Below are positions 1 to 8,734 of a DNA stretch of 64,000 nt, one piece after another; position 1 is the stretch's first letter; each line of letters starts with the position of its first letter. Made by a program: the position numbers and the translations under genes. Where the stretch lies: contig CAWIVS010000011.1 of assembly GCA_963839685.1 (NCBI GenBank), positions 310,001 to 374,000 on the forward strand, in the 5' to 3' direction. This DNA is from CADEED01 sp963839685. Its GTDB lineage: Bacteria; Pseudomonadota; Gammaproteobacteria; Steroidobacterales; Steroidobacteraceae. The notes beneath the pieces are model-generated. The model did no database searches. It was given only the letters and a program-made list of their open reading frames with translations, and was not told the DNA's origin.

Positions 1-1447
1 ATTGCTCTCCGGACGCCACCCGGCACAACGCCGCCTGGCATTCGAAGAATTGCTGGCACACCAGCTTTCGCTGCGGTTGCTGCGCCAGAACATCCAGGCG
101 GATCCGGCAGAAGCGCTGCGCGATGCGGCTGGCCTCGAGCAGCAACTGTTGAAGGCGCTGCCGTTCACGCTCACCGGCGCACAGTCGCGCGCGCTCGCCG
201 ACGTCGACCGTGATCTCGCCGCGGATCGGCCCATGGTGCGGCTGGTGCAGGGCGACGTCGGCTGCGGCAAGACCGTAGTGGCCGCCGCGGCCGCTGCACG
301 TGCGGTGGGCAGCGGACTTCAGGCCGCGCTCATGGCGCCGACCGAATTGCTGGCCGAGCAACATGCGAAGAACTTCGAACGCTGGTTCCGGCCGCTGGGC
401 ATTCCGGTGGCACTGGTCACCGGATCGTTGCCGGCACGCACACGCCGCAGTGCGCTCGAGGCCGTGGCCAGCGGCGAGATCAAACTCGTCGTGGGTACCC
501 ACGCGCTGTTCCAGGAATCCATGGATTTTGCGCGCCTCGGACTGGTGATCGTCGATGAACAGCACCGCTTCGGCGTGCACCAGAGACTCGCGCTGCGCGA
601 GAAGGGCGCGCGCGCCGGCAAGCTGCCGCATCAGCTCATCATGACCGCCACACCTATTCCGCGCACTCTGGCCATGACGGCCTACGCGGACCTCGATGTG
701 TCGGTCATCGATGAATTGCCGCCCGGACGCACACCGATCCGCACCACCGTCTTCCCGCAGTCGCGCCGTTCCGAGATCGTCGCGCGGGTGCACGCGCGAA
801 TTGCAGCGGGCAGCCAGGCGTATTGGGTGTGCCCGCTCATCGAGGAGTCCGAGGAGCTGCGTTACCAGGCAGCGGAGGAGACCGCTGCGGCGCTCGCGGA
901 AGCGCTGCCCGATGTGCGCGTCGGCCTGGTGCACGGGCGCATGCCGGCACGCGACAAGGAGCGCGGCATGTATGCCTTCAAGGAAGGCAGGATCGGGTTG
1001 TTAGTTGCCACCACGGTGATCGAAGTGGGCGTTGATGTTCCGAACGCCACGCTGATGGTCATCGAGAATGCCGAGCGCATGGGCCTCGCGCAGATGCATC
1101 AGTTGCGCGGCCGCGTGGGTCGCGGCGCGCAGGAAAGCGATTGCGTCTTGCTGTATGGCGATCCATTGAGCGAAGTGGCGCGCGCTCGCCTGCGGGTGAT
1201 TCGCGAGACCAACGATGGCTTCGAAATCGCCCGGCGTGACCTGGAGCTGCGGGGTCCGGGGGAATTGCTCGGCACCCGCCAGACGGGCCTGGCGGATCTG
1301 CGCGTGGCCGACCTGATGCGCGATTCGGATTTGCTTCCGGCGGTCCAAAACGCCGCTGAAATCCTTCTGAAACAGGATGTTGCGGCGGTGGAAGGCCTTA
1401 CGAACCGCTGGGTGGGGAGCGGTGCCCGATACGGTCGGGTGGGATGA
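1..1447 (+). CDS. recG: ATP-dependent DNA helicase RecG, 3' part (5' end outside window)
   Basis: RecG unwinds and regresses stalled replication forks and Holliday junctions. The visible 481 residues are the helicase core and C-terminal region; the family is about 690 residues, so the N-terminal wedge domain lies before base 1. The apparent TTG at base 2 is only the window edge. Walker A reads GDVGCGKT, the Walker B region is DEQHRFG, motif III is TATPIPRT, and motifs V-VI run through VIEVGVDVPNA and QLRGRVGRG. The C-terminal ELRGPGELLGTRQTG block is typical of RecG rather than of other superfamily 2 helicases. The gene ends in TGA at 1445-1447, 75 bases before tonB. Confidence 0.97.
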   Translation, partial: LLSGRHPAQRRLAFEELLAHQLSLRLLRQNIQADPAEALRDAAGLEQQLLKALPFTLTGAQSRALADVDRDLAADRPMVRLVQGDVGCGKTVVAAAAAARAVGSGLQAALMAPTELLAEQHAKNFERWFRPLGIPVALVTGSLPARTRRSALEAVASGEIKLVVGTHALFQESMDFARLGLVIVDEQHRFGVHQRLALREKGARAGKLPHQLIMTATPIPRTLAMTAYADLDVSVIDELPPGRTPIRTTVFPQSRRSEIVARVHARIAAGSQAYWVCPLIEESEELRYQAAEETAAALAEALPDVRVGLVHGRMPARDKERGMYAFKEGRIGLLVATTVIEVGVDVPNATLMVIENAERMGLAQMHQLRGRVGRGAQESDCVLLYGDPLSEVARARLRVIRETNDGFEIARRDLELRGPGELLGTRQTGLADLRVADLMRDSDLLPAVQNAAEILLKQDVAAVEGLTNRWVGSGARYGRVG

Positions 1448-1487
1448 GACGGGATGCACATAGATTAAGAATCGCAGTTGTTCCCCA

Positions 1488-1506
1488 AATGCGAATCATT
1501 TACATT
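1488..1506. promoter_or_regulatory. Fur-box-like dyad upstream of tonB
   Basis: The 19 bases aatgcgaatcatttacatt form an imperfect palindrome: 14 of 19 positions match the reverse complement. The spacing and the GAATCATT core resemble known gammaproteobacterial Fur sites. The box lies 16 bases before the tonB ATG, a position where Fur-Fe(II) would block transcription or translation initiation. No other copy was searched for. Confidence 0.6.
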
Positions 1507-1522
1507 CCCAGTCCTATTCGCC

Positions 1523-2209
1523 ATGGCCGTCCAGATCATCAACGAGATGCCGGATGTCGAGGTTCACCGTGGTGAACCGCTCGGGGAGTTGCTGCGCGAA
1601 CTGAACGCCCCGCGCGAGCGCCGCACGCGATTCAATGGCCGCGCCGCGTTTCTCGGCATCACGATTGGATTGCACGCGGTGGTGGCTATCGCCTTGGTGC
1701 GCATGCAGTTCACCCAGCGTTTCCAGGAGCAGCCCCCGCCGATCGAAGCTTCGCTGCTCGAAGCTCCCACCGACCGCGAGCCTCCGCCGCCGGCAGTGAC
1801 GCCGCCTCCCATGAACATCGTGTATTCGCTGCCGACGCCGCAGGAAATCACCATCGAAACGGAGACGATCTCGGAGATGCCGGGCACGGCCATCACCTCA
1901 TCCGGGCCAGTGACCACCGTTGCGCCTCCCATGGTGGAGTCGGTGGAATACGTTCGTGCCGCACCGCCGGTCTATCCGAAGGAATCGCAGCGCAAGCGCG
2001 AACACGGCACGGTCGTGCTGCGCGTGCTGGTCGATGCACTAGGCCGCCCGGCGCAGGTCCAGGTCGAGCGCTCCAGCGGATTCGAGCGTCTGGACACGGC
2101 GGCTCGCGAGGCCGTGGCGAAATTCCTGTTCCGTCCCTACGAAGTGAATGGCGTGGCGCAGCCCGCCCAGGTCCTGATCCCGATTGGATTCGATCGCCGC
2201 GCCTCCTGA
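1523..2209 (+). CDS. tonB: TonB family energy transducer
   Basis: TonB couples the proton-motive force, via ExbBD, to outer-membrane receptors for iron chelates and other large substrates. The 228-residue product has a short cytoplasmic N-terminus, one membrane anchor at about residues 41-60, a proline-rich periplasmic spacer (EQPPPIE, DREPPPPAVTPPP) and a C-terminal TonB domain beginning at PPVYPKESQRKREHG and ending PAQVLIPIGFDRR. I chose ATG 1523 over an in-frame TTG at 1478, because the Fur-like box occupies 1488-1506 and would otherwise be inside the gene. No exbB/exbD lie nearby in the window. Confidence 0.9.
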   Translation: MAVQIINEMPDVEVHRGEPLGELLRELNAPRERRTRFNGRAAFLGITIGLHAVVAIALVRMQFTQRFQEQPPPIEASLLEAPTDREPPPPAVTPPPMNIVYSLPTPQEITIETETISEMPGTAITSSGPVTTVAPPMVESVEYVRAAPPVYPKESQRKREHGTVVLRVLVDALGRPAQVQVERSSGFERLDTAAREAVAKFLFRPYEVNGVAQPAQVLIPIGFDRRAS

Positions 2210-2237
2210 TTCTCTGCGGCGCGTATGATTCGCGCCG

Positions 2238-3167
2238 GTGGCCAATTCGTTTGCTGACGTAAACCTCAGTCCCGCTCCGCCCGGCGCCCGCCTCACGGCG
2301 CTGCGTTATGCGCGCCGCGCTCGCGATCTGATCGAGCTCGCGCGCCTGCATCGCCCGATCGGCATCTGGCTGCTGCTCTGGCCGGTGTTGTGGGCGGTGT
2401 GGATCGCCGGCGCGTCTCATCCGAGCCCGAAGGTTCTGGTGATCTTCGTGCTCGGCACGATCGCCATGCGCTCCGCCGGTTGCGTGATCAACGATCTGGC
2501 CGATCGCGACTTCGATCCTTTCGTCAAACGCACGCGTGACCGGCCGATCGCCTCGCGGCGCATCGCGCCCCGGGAGGCCATCGTCTGGTTCCTGGTGCTG
2601 ATCGCAATCGCGCTGGCGCTGGTGCTGCAGCTCGATCCGTTCACGGCACGAATGTCGGTCATTGGCGCGGCACTCGCCGTGACCTATCCACTCTTCAAGC
2701 GCTTCTTTCCGCTGCCGCAGTTCTACCTGGGTGTGGCTTTCAGCTGGGGCGTGCCGATGGCGTTCAACGCCCAGACCGGCACGATCGCGCGCGTGGCCTG
2801 GATCATTTTCTTCGCCGGCATCATCTGGGCGGCGATCTACGACACCATGTACGCCATGGTCGACCGTGACGATGACCTCAAGATCGGCGTGAAATCCAGC
2901 GCCATCGTGTTTGGCGACATGGACAAGCTCATCATCGGCATGTTGCAGGGGCTGATGCTGTTCGCCCTGTATCTCGTGGGCACGAACATGGAATTCGGCT
3001 ACTGGTACAACGCCGGCCTGGTCGGCGCCGGCGTGTTCTTCGTGTACCAGCAGTGGCTGATCCGCGATCGGCGACCGGAAGGCTGTTTCAAGGCCTTCCT
3101 CAACAATCACTACGTCGGGTTCGCGGTGTTCATCGGCATACTGCTGCAGTACGCCTTCAATCCCTGA
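2238..3167 (+). CDS. ubiA: 4-hydroxybenzoate octaprenyltransferase UbiA
   Basis: UbiA attaches the polyprenyl tail to 4-hydroxybenzoate in ubiquinone synthesis, in the inner membrane. The 309-residue protein has the two aspartate-rich motifs: NDLADRDFD near residue 85 and YDTMYAMVDRDDD near residue 200, both needed for Mg-prenyl diphosphate binding. The N-terminal HRPIGIWLLLWPVLWA is the family hallmark, and about nine hydrophobic helices follow. The start is GTG 2238; there is no better ATG before the conserved block. It stands 28 bases after tonB on the same strand. Confidence 0.95.
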   Translation: MANSFADVNLSPAPPGARLTALRYARRARDLIELARLHRPIGIWLLLWPVLWAVWIAGASHPSPKVLVIFVLGTIAMRSAGCVINDLADRDFDPFVKRTRDRPIASRRIAPREAIVWFLVLIAIALALVLQLDPFTARMSVIGAALAVTYPLFKRFFPLPQFYLGVAFSWGVPMAFNAQTGTIARVAWIIFFAGIIWAAIYDTMYAMVDRDDDLKIGVKSSAIVFGDMDKLIIGMLQGLMLFALYLVGTNMEFGYWYNAGLVGAGVFFVYQQWLIRDRRPEGCFKAFLNNHYVGFAVFIGILLQYAFNP

Positions 3168-3235
3168 ATTGGCATTCCCCGGGATGCGGGGCGCTGCCGC
3201 AGAATTCGAATAGCCAGGGCGGGGTGCGAGGGGAG

Positions 3236-3555
3236 ATGTCCGCGTTTCCGGTGGGCAACATTGCCATCATCGGCTCCGGGCCCACGGCCTGGCTGGCCGC
3301 GGCGACGCTCGTGCGCGTGCTGCACGGCTCGTGCGCGATACAGGTCATCGAAACCGAATCCGAGGATGCCACCTGGGGCGCGGTGACCACCGTGCCCAGC
3401 CTGCATCGGCTGCTGCGCCTGTTGGGACTCGATGAAGTGACGTTGATGCGCGCCGGCGACGCTACTTATCGCCTGGGCGCGGAGTTCCGCGACTGGGGCG
3501 CGATCGGCGAGCGTTACTTCGCGGGATTCGGCGGCATGGGCACGCCCTTCGAGCT
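3236..3555 (+). pseudogene. N-terminal fragment of an FAD-dependent tryptophan-halogenase-type protein
   Basis: An ATG at 3236 behind GAGGGGAG opens a product beginning with the Rossmann motif IAIIGSGPTAWLAAATL, then LLGLDEVTLMRAGDATYRLG and FRDWGAIGERYF, which match the first ~105 residues of flavin tryptophan halogenases (about 500 residues). After GTPFEL near 3555 similarity stops and the frame runs into the antisense of the next gene. So about 80% of the gene is missing. In several Gammaproteobacteria and Caulobacterales such halogenase-like genes sit beside TonB-dependent receptors in sugar-utilisation loci, which fits the galactose genes that follow. Whether the junction is biological or an assembly join cannot be decided here. 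Confidence 0.7.
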
Positions 3556-3622
3556 TTCTGCGCGCCCGCGGCCTGCTGCAGGCACAGCAAACCGCAGCAC
3601 AGCCATGCCGATACTCGCCGCA

Positions 3623-5189
3623 TCACCACCACATGTAGTAGAGGCAGGCCAGGATCGCGACCATGATCAGCGCGGCGATGTTGAAGACCGTGCCGGTGGT
3701 GAAGTCCACGTTCTTGATGTCGACGCGCAGCGCGGTCTCGCGCTTCGGCGACGCCAGCGAGATCACCACCGCGATCACCATGCCGACCACGAAGCACCAG
3801 CCGACGCGGTTCATGAACGGATATTCGGGCAGCCAGATGCGAAATGCCGCGGACATCAGCACTGTGACCAGCGCCGCCGTCATTGCGGCCGTAGCCGTGG
3901 TGCGCTCCCAGAACAGGCCCAGCAGGAAGATCACGCAGATGCCGGGCGTCACGAAGCCCGTGAAGTCCTGGATGTACTGAAAGCCCTGCTGGAAATTGCT
4001 CAGGAACGGCTTGGTGATCACGATGGCAATGAGAATTGAAACGATCGCAACGATGCGGCCCACCTTGACCAGCGAGCTGTTGGCTCGGTTTGCGGCCGCG
4101 CCGCGCGATAGAGATCCATCGTGAAGATGGTCGCGATCGAATTGATCTTGGAGCCGGTCGAGGCAACGATGGCCGCGACCAGCGCCGCGAACACCAGGCC
4201 CTTGATGCCCACGGGCAGCATCGCCATCAGGCTCGGATACGCCTGGTCGGTGCGCTCCAGGCCCGGCACCAGCACCAGCGCTGCGATGCCGGGCACCACG
4301 ATGATCGCCGGCATGATCAGCTTGAGGAAGGCCGCGAGCACGATGCCCTTCTGCGCCTCGTTCACGCTCTTGGCCGCGAGGCCGCGCTGGATGATGTATT
4401 GGTTGAAGCCCCAGTACGACACATTCATCATCCACATGCCGCCTAACAACACGGCGAGGCCCGGCAGGTCCTTGTAGTGCGGGCTGTCCTTCGACAGGAT
4501 CATGTCGAACTTCTCGGGGAACTGCGTCGTGAGGGTGTTGAAGCCCGCGATGACGCCGGCGTCGCCGCCGACCTTGTCGAGCGAGATCCAGGTGATGATG
4601 ATGCCGCCGCGCGACCAGCAGCGACACCTGCACGATGTCGGTGAGCGCCACCGCCTTCAGTCCACCGTAAAGTGCGTACAACAGCGCGAACAGCGCCAGC
4701 GCGGTGATCGACGATCTGCAGCTCGAGCCCGGTGATCGCGTTCACCGCCAGTGAGCCGAGCCACAGGATCGAAGTGAGATTCACGAAGATGTACAGCACC
4801 AGCCAGAAGATGGCCATCACGGTGCGCACCGCGGGGCTGTAACGCCTCTCGAGGAACTCCGGCATGGTGTAGATGCCGTTCTTGAGGAATACCGGCAGGA
4901 TCCACTTGCCGACGACGATGAGCGTCAGCGCCGCCATCCATTCGTACGAGGCGATGGCCATGCCCATCACATAACCGGATCCCGACATGCCGACGATCTG
5001 CTCGGCGGAAATGTTCGCGGCGATCAGCGAAGTGCCGATGGCCCACCAGGGCAGCGCGCGCGATGCCAGGAAGTAATCCTGCGCGTCCTTCTTGTGTTCG
5101 CCCTTCTCGCGCGACACCCACTGCGCCAGCGCGAAGATGCCGACCGCGTAGACACACAGGATGACGATGTCGACTGTTTCCAGGTTCAT
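3623..5189 (-). pseudogene. Sodium/solute symporter (SGLT-like), three frameshifts
   Basis: The minus strand encodes a member of the SSS family that imports sugars with Na+. The N-terminus (MNLETVDIVILCVYAVGIF, then QDYFLASRALPWWAIGTSLI and ISAEQIVGMSGSGYVMG) is SGLT-like. Homology then jumps frame near 4706, 4609 and 4084: the pieces YALYGGLKAVALTDIVQV, MILSKDSPHYKDLPG with VSYWGFNQYIIQRGL, and FTGFVTPGICVIFLLGLFW join into one protein of about 520 residues ending MWW. Each shift is explained by one extra or missing base, so sequencing error is possible. It is the last gene of the galactose operon, 42 bases after dgoA. Confidence 0.8.
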
Positions 5190-5231
5190 CTGGGACCCCC
5201 TCAGGTCGCGGCGTCGTGCGACACCTTGTTG

Positions 5232-5849
5232 TTAGCCAGTTGCCGCACGCAGCGCCTCGATGAGTGCGCGCGCGCGTTTCGTCAGCTCCGCGAGTGTATA
5301 CGCGGGCGTAAATAATTCGCTGCCGAATCCGAATCCGTCTGCGCCTGACACGAGCCAATCGGCGATGTCCTGTGAGCCAATGCCACCGACCGGATAGATG
5401 CGCACGTATTTCGGCAACACGGACTTGAGCGCCTTGAGATGACGCGGCCCGAACGTCGCCGCGGGAAACAGCTTGAGATCGGTGGCGCCTGCGTTGAGCG
5501 CGGCGAACGCTTCGGTGGCGGTAGCGATACCAGGCAGCACACGCATGCCGAGGTCGAGCGCGCGGCGAATGACGGCGGGATCGCAGTTGGGCGCGACCAC
5601 AAGCTTGCCGCCCGCGCCATGTACGCGGTCGACCTCCGCCGCGGTGAGCACGGTGCCGGCGCCCACCAGGCACTGCGCGCCATGCGCGTCCGCAAGTAGT
5701 TTGATGGTCTCGAAGGGCTCCGGCGAATTGAGCGGCACCTCGATGCAGCGGAAACCGGCGTCGAACAGCGCCGTACCGACTTCGGGCGCGCGTTGTGGCG
5801 TGAGCCCACGCAGGATGGCGACCAGCTCCACGGTTCTGCCGTTGTTCAT
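5232..5849 (-). CDS. dgoA: 2-dehydro-3-deoxy-6-phosphogalactonate aldolase
   Basis: This aldolase cleaves 2-keto-3-deoxy-6-phosphogalactonate to pyruvate and glyceraldehyde 3-phosphate, the last step of the De Ley-Doudoroff galactose route. The 205-residue product is the normal length for the KDPG/KDPGal aldolase family. VAILRGLTP carries the catalytic glutamate/arginine region, GAGTVLT the phosphate-binding loop, and TDLKLFPAA the Schiff-base lysine. PVGGIGSQD and GFGSELFTP complete the barrel. Its ATG overlaps the dgoK stop by four bases (ATGA), so the two are translationally coupled. KDPG aldolase (Eda) is the alternative, but the dgoK partner favours DgoA. Confidence 0.9.
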   Translation of the reverse strand: MNNGRTVELVAILRGLTPQRAPEVGTALFDAGFRCIEVPLNSPEPFETIKLLADAHGAQCLVGAGTVLTAAEVDRVHGAGGKLVVAPNCDPAVIRRALDLGMRVLPGIATATEAFAALNAGATDLKLFPAATFGPRHLKALKSVLPKYVRIYPVGGIGSQDIADWLVSGADGFGFGSELFTPAYTLAELTKRARALIEALRAATG

Positions 5850-6763
5850 GCGCCCTGTTGCTCCTGGAAGATATGAGCCAGCCCGGCGAGTGCCGCCCGC
5901 GCGCCGTCGATCTGTGCGGTCCCGCGGCCGCGGCGCGTCAGCGCCAACACGTACGACTCGGTGAGTCGTGGCGCGCCGATGACCAGCACCGGAGCGTTGT
6001 CACCCACGCCGAACATCGCCAGCGCGCCGCCAACATCCGCGCCAATCAGCAGGCCCGAGGTCCAGGAAGCCGCGCCCTCGGCCGACAGCTGACTGTCGAG
6101 GCGCAGGCTGCGCGCCTGGAAGATCTGGTGCACGAATGCGCCGGGGTGGCGCGCGGCTTCGGCCAGGCCGCGCTCGAAGTCCGATGCCACATGCGTGACA
6201 GGTGTCGTCCTGTCGCGCACCAGTACGCTGTGCTCGCAGAGTAATCCGAAGATTTCACCGGTAGGTGCCGTGAGGAACTCCTGCACCACGCCGCCGGTCA
6301 GTGACACCCACTTGGTGTGCGTGCCCGGCATGCAGACGAGCTGGCGAGCCGTGCCGGTCAACTGTCCCAGCCGCAACGCGCCGAGCAGCTGCGTTTCCTC
6401 GCCGCGCATCACGTCGGGGGCGCCCAGCGGGTTGGTGCAGCGCATGCCGGGCACCACGTGCACACCCTCGCGGACCTGCACCGCCGAGTCGGCGAGCTCG
6501 CGGAGATCCTCCGGGCAAGGTAGATAGGGGGCCTCGGCCCAGCCAAAGGCGGAGCCCACCATGCCGCACATCCAGGCCGGCAGTTCGCCATGCTTGCCAC
6601 GCCAAGCGGCCGTGGCCTCGTCGAAAACTTCCGCGAATCGTCCGCGGGACTGGGCGGCTCCTGGCCCTTCGTGCATGTCGAGCGAGTGGCCTTGCTCGTC
6701 GCACAGCGCGAAGCGCGCATTGCTGGTGCCCCAGTCGACTGCGATGAAGGCGGCGGTCGTCAT
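5846..6763 (-). CDS. dgoK: 2-dehydro-3-deoxygalactonokinase
   Basis: DgoK phosphorylates 2-keto-3-deoxygalactonate at C6 before the DgoA aldolase step. The 305-residue protein starts with the ASKHA-type phosphate loop AFIAVDWGTSNARFAL and contains CMPGTHTKWV and GLLIGADVGGAL, features of the DgoK family. Start and stop both overlap neighbours by four bases: the SDR stop (6760) and the dgoA start (5849). This tight packing marks an operon running SDR-dgoK-dgoA-symporter. The reading frame is intact, unlike those of several neighbours. Confidence 0.92.
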   Translation of the reverse strand: MTTAAFIAVDWGTSNARFALCDEQGHSLDMHEGPGAAQSRGRFAEVFDEATAAWRGKHGELPAWMCGMVGSAFGWAEAPYLPCPEDLRELADSAVQVREGVHVVPGMRCTNPLGAPDVMRGEETQLLGALRLGQLTGTARQLVCMPGTHTKWVSLTGGVVQEFLTAPTGEIFGLLCEHSVLVRDRTTPVTHVASDFERGLAEAARHPGAFVHQIFQARSLRLDSQLSAEGAASWTSGLLIGADVGGALAMFGVGDNAPVLVIGAPRLTESYVLALTRRGRGTAQIDGARAALAGLAHIFQEQQGA

Positions 6764-7526
6764 GGCATGTACATGCCGCCGTTCACGTGGATCATGTTGC
6801 CGGTGATGTAGCCCGAGAGCTCGCTGGACGCGAGGAACAGGAAGGAGCCGACGCAGTCTTCGGCCACGCCGACGCGTCCCATCGCGGTGGCATCGCGCAT
6901 CGCATCCATGCGGGCCACCGGCGTGCGCGCGTGGAACGGCGTGGCGATGGCCCCGGCGCCACGGTGTTCACGCGAATGTTCTTCTCCGCGAGATCGTTGG
7001 CCAGGTGGCGCGTGAGATTGTGGACCGCGGCCTTCGCGGACGAATAGAGGCTGGCGCCGGAACCGCCGCCATCGACGCCGGCGATGGAACCCACATTGAT
7101 GATATTGCCGCCGCCCCGTTTCTCGAAATGGGGCACCGCGGCAGTGGATGTCGCGAGCACCGCCCGCACATTGAGGTCGAAAACGAAGTCGAACAGTTGA
7201 TCGTCGATTTCGATCAATGGCCGTCGCTCGCCAAGGCCGCCGGCATTGTTGATGAGCACATCGAGACCGCCGAGCGCCTGTGCAGCTTCGTTCACGACGC
7301 GCTTGGCTTCGCCCCGTTTGCTGAGATCTCCGCGCACCAGCCTGGGCTTCCCGCCGGTGCGCGAAATTTCGTCCGCGAGTGTGCGCATTTCAGTCTCGTG
7401 AGCGTTGAAGTGCAGTGCCAGCTCGGCGCCCTGCGCCGCGAAAGCACGCGCCAGCGCCGCGCCGATACCGGAGCTGGCGCCCGTGATGAGCACGGCCTTG
7501 CCGTCCAGGTCGTCGATACGTGTCAT
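6760..7526 (-). CDS. SDR family NAD(P)-dependent oxidoreductase (one frameshift)
   Basis: A classical short-chain dehydrogenase of about 255 residues. The cofactor loop is TGASSGIG, followed by NNAGG, the catalytic serine region INVGSIAG and the YSSAK tetrad. Near 6955 the frame breaks after VNTVAPG; adding one G to the local GGGG-type run restores IATPFHARTPVARMDAM and the end GNMIHVNGGMYMP. Start ATG 7526 is chosen because homology begins there. It lies in the galactose operon, overlapping dgoK by four bases. Its substrate is unclear: a sugar or sugar-acid dehydrogenase role is inferred from context only. Confidence 0.82.
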
Positions 7527-7614
7527 GCGGGCGATGTTACGGGGCGGCGAGCGCTCCAATGCGGCGCGGGCCGCCTGGCTCGCGCGGGCTTGGAGGCATT
7601 GCGCACGTGCATGG

Positions 7615-8535
7615 CTAGATCTCGTGTGGTGCAACGATGCGGCGTTCACCCACCAGGAAGGCGTTGGCCACCAGCTCGAAGGGGCGCCAGTCGACTTCCG
7701 AGCCTGCCGGCCTCGCACAGCAAGGCGAAGCGCTCGTAGAGACGCAGTATTCACCCACAAGGCCTTCGACGAGGGACACGATCCTGCCGTCGATGGCGAG
7801 TCCCGCGCGCCGCGCGACAGTTTCAGCGCGCCGCTGGTGGTGGTGAACTCGATGTCCCAGCTCTGCTCACCCTTCTGGCGGAAATCGAATTCCGCCGCGA
7901 TAGCCACGCCCGTGGTGGTCCGCAGCGTGAGGGCGGCCGCGATGGGGGCCTGCTGGTTCTGGGAAATTCCAGCAGCGCGCGCTCCACGGCGACTTCATCG
8001 GCGAGAACTTCCGTCAACACCGACAGCGCGTTGATGCCGGGATCGAACACGCGAAAAGTCCCGGCTCCCAGATCCAGCGCTGCCCGGGGTGCTGAAGTGC
8101 ACGTCTTTCCAGGTGATTTGCCCGCGACAAGTTTGCGCGTGCGCAACCATTCGCGCGCCGTATCGACCGCCGCGGCAAAGCGCGAGTGCCAGCTCTGAAA
8201 AAGCGTGATTTGCCGGCGCGCCGCTTCCACGGCCAGCAACGCGATCTGGCGCGTGGTCGCGGTGGGCGGCTTTTCGAGCGTCACTTGGCAGCCGGCGCGG
8301 AGAGCAGCTAACGCCGCCTCGAAGTGCGCCTGGGGCGGCGTGCAGATCGAAACGCATTGCAGGCCGGGCGTGCCGGCGAGCATCGATTCGAGATCCGTGA
8401 AATTCGCCAATCCTTCGACGCGGGCATTGCGGCTCGCGCAGGCCACGAGTTCGAAGCGGGAATTTGCCGCAATGCGGGAATGTGCTGGTCGCGCGCGATC
8501 TTGCCGATGCCGAGCAGGCCTGCCTTCAGCCGCAT
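7615..8535 (-). pseudogene. Gfo/Idh/MocA dehydrogenase, D-galactose 1-dehydrogenase-like (several frameshifts)
   Basis: This would oxidise D-galactose to galactonolactone, the first De Ley-Doudoroff step. The start is LKAGLLGIGKIARDQHIPAL (Rossmann loop), continuing in other frames with QCVSICTPPQAHFEAALAA, VTLEKPPTATT, LFQSWHSRFAAAVDTA, ITWKDVHFSTPG, FRVFDPGINALSVLTEVL, AEFDFRQKGEQSWDIEFTT and the end WRPFELVANAFLVGERR. These blocks line up in order with Pseudomonas-type galactose dehydrogenases of about 304 residues. At least five frame changes are needed, more than elsewhere, so true decay is possible. ATG 8535 follows GGGAGACAAG, a good ribosome site. Confidence 0.72.
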
Positions 8536-8544
8536 CTTGTCTCC

Positions 8545-8720
8545 CTACTTACGAATCGCGTTGAGGAAATCCGCCGCGGGCGTGAGCTCGTTTCCCTTGC
8601 GAAAATCGAACAGCGTGGCGTTCTCCCAATGTGAGCCGGTGCCCCAACGTGTGCTGCAACGACGCAGGATAGCCGCGATGCAGCGAGTCTTCACCCAACG
8701 GGTTGCGGGCGCGGCCGACG
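8545..8720 (-). pseudogene. C-terminal remnant of a GH53 arabinogalactan endo-beta-1,4-galactanase
   Basis: The minus strand ends in CSTRWGTGSHWENATLFDF, the conserved last strand of GH53 galactanases, then FRKGNELTPAADFL and a TAG at 8545-8547. In a second frame just upstream, GEDSLHRGYPAS resembles the segment that normally precedes it. The catalytic glutamates and the rest of the ~350-residue domain are absent. The stop lies nine bases before the galactose dehydrogenase start on the same strand, as expected for a galactan-to-galactose operon. Recognition rests on a short C-terminal stretch. Confidence 0.5.
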
Positions 8721-8734
8721 ATCACCTCATCCCG

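Noticed and set aside
1893..3110. 405-codon minus-strand frame over ubiA and tonB
   Set aside because: Antisense shadow; no motif, and ubiA on the plus strand is unmistakable.
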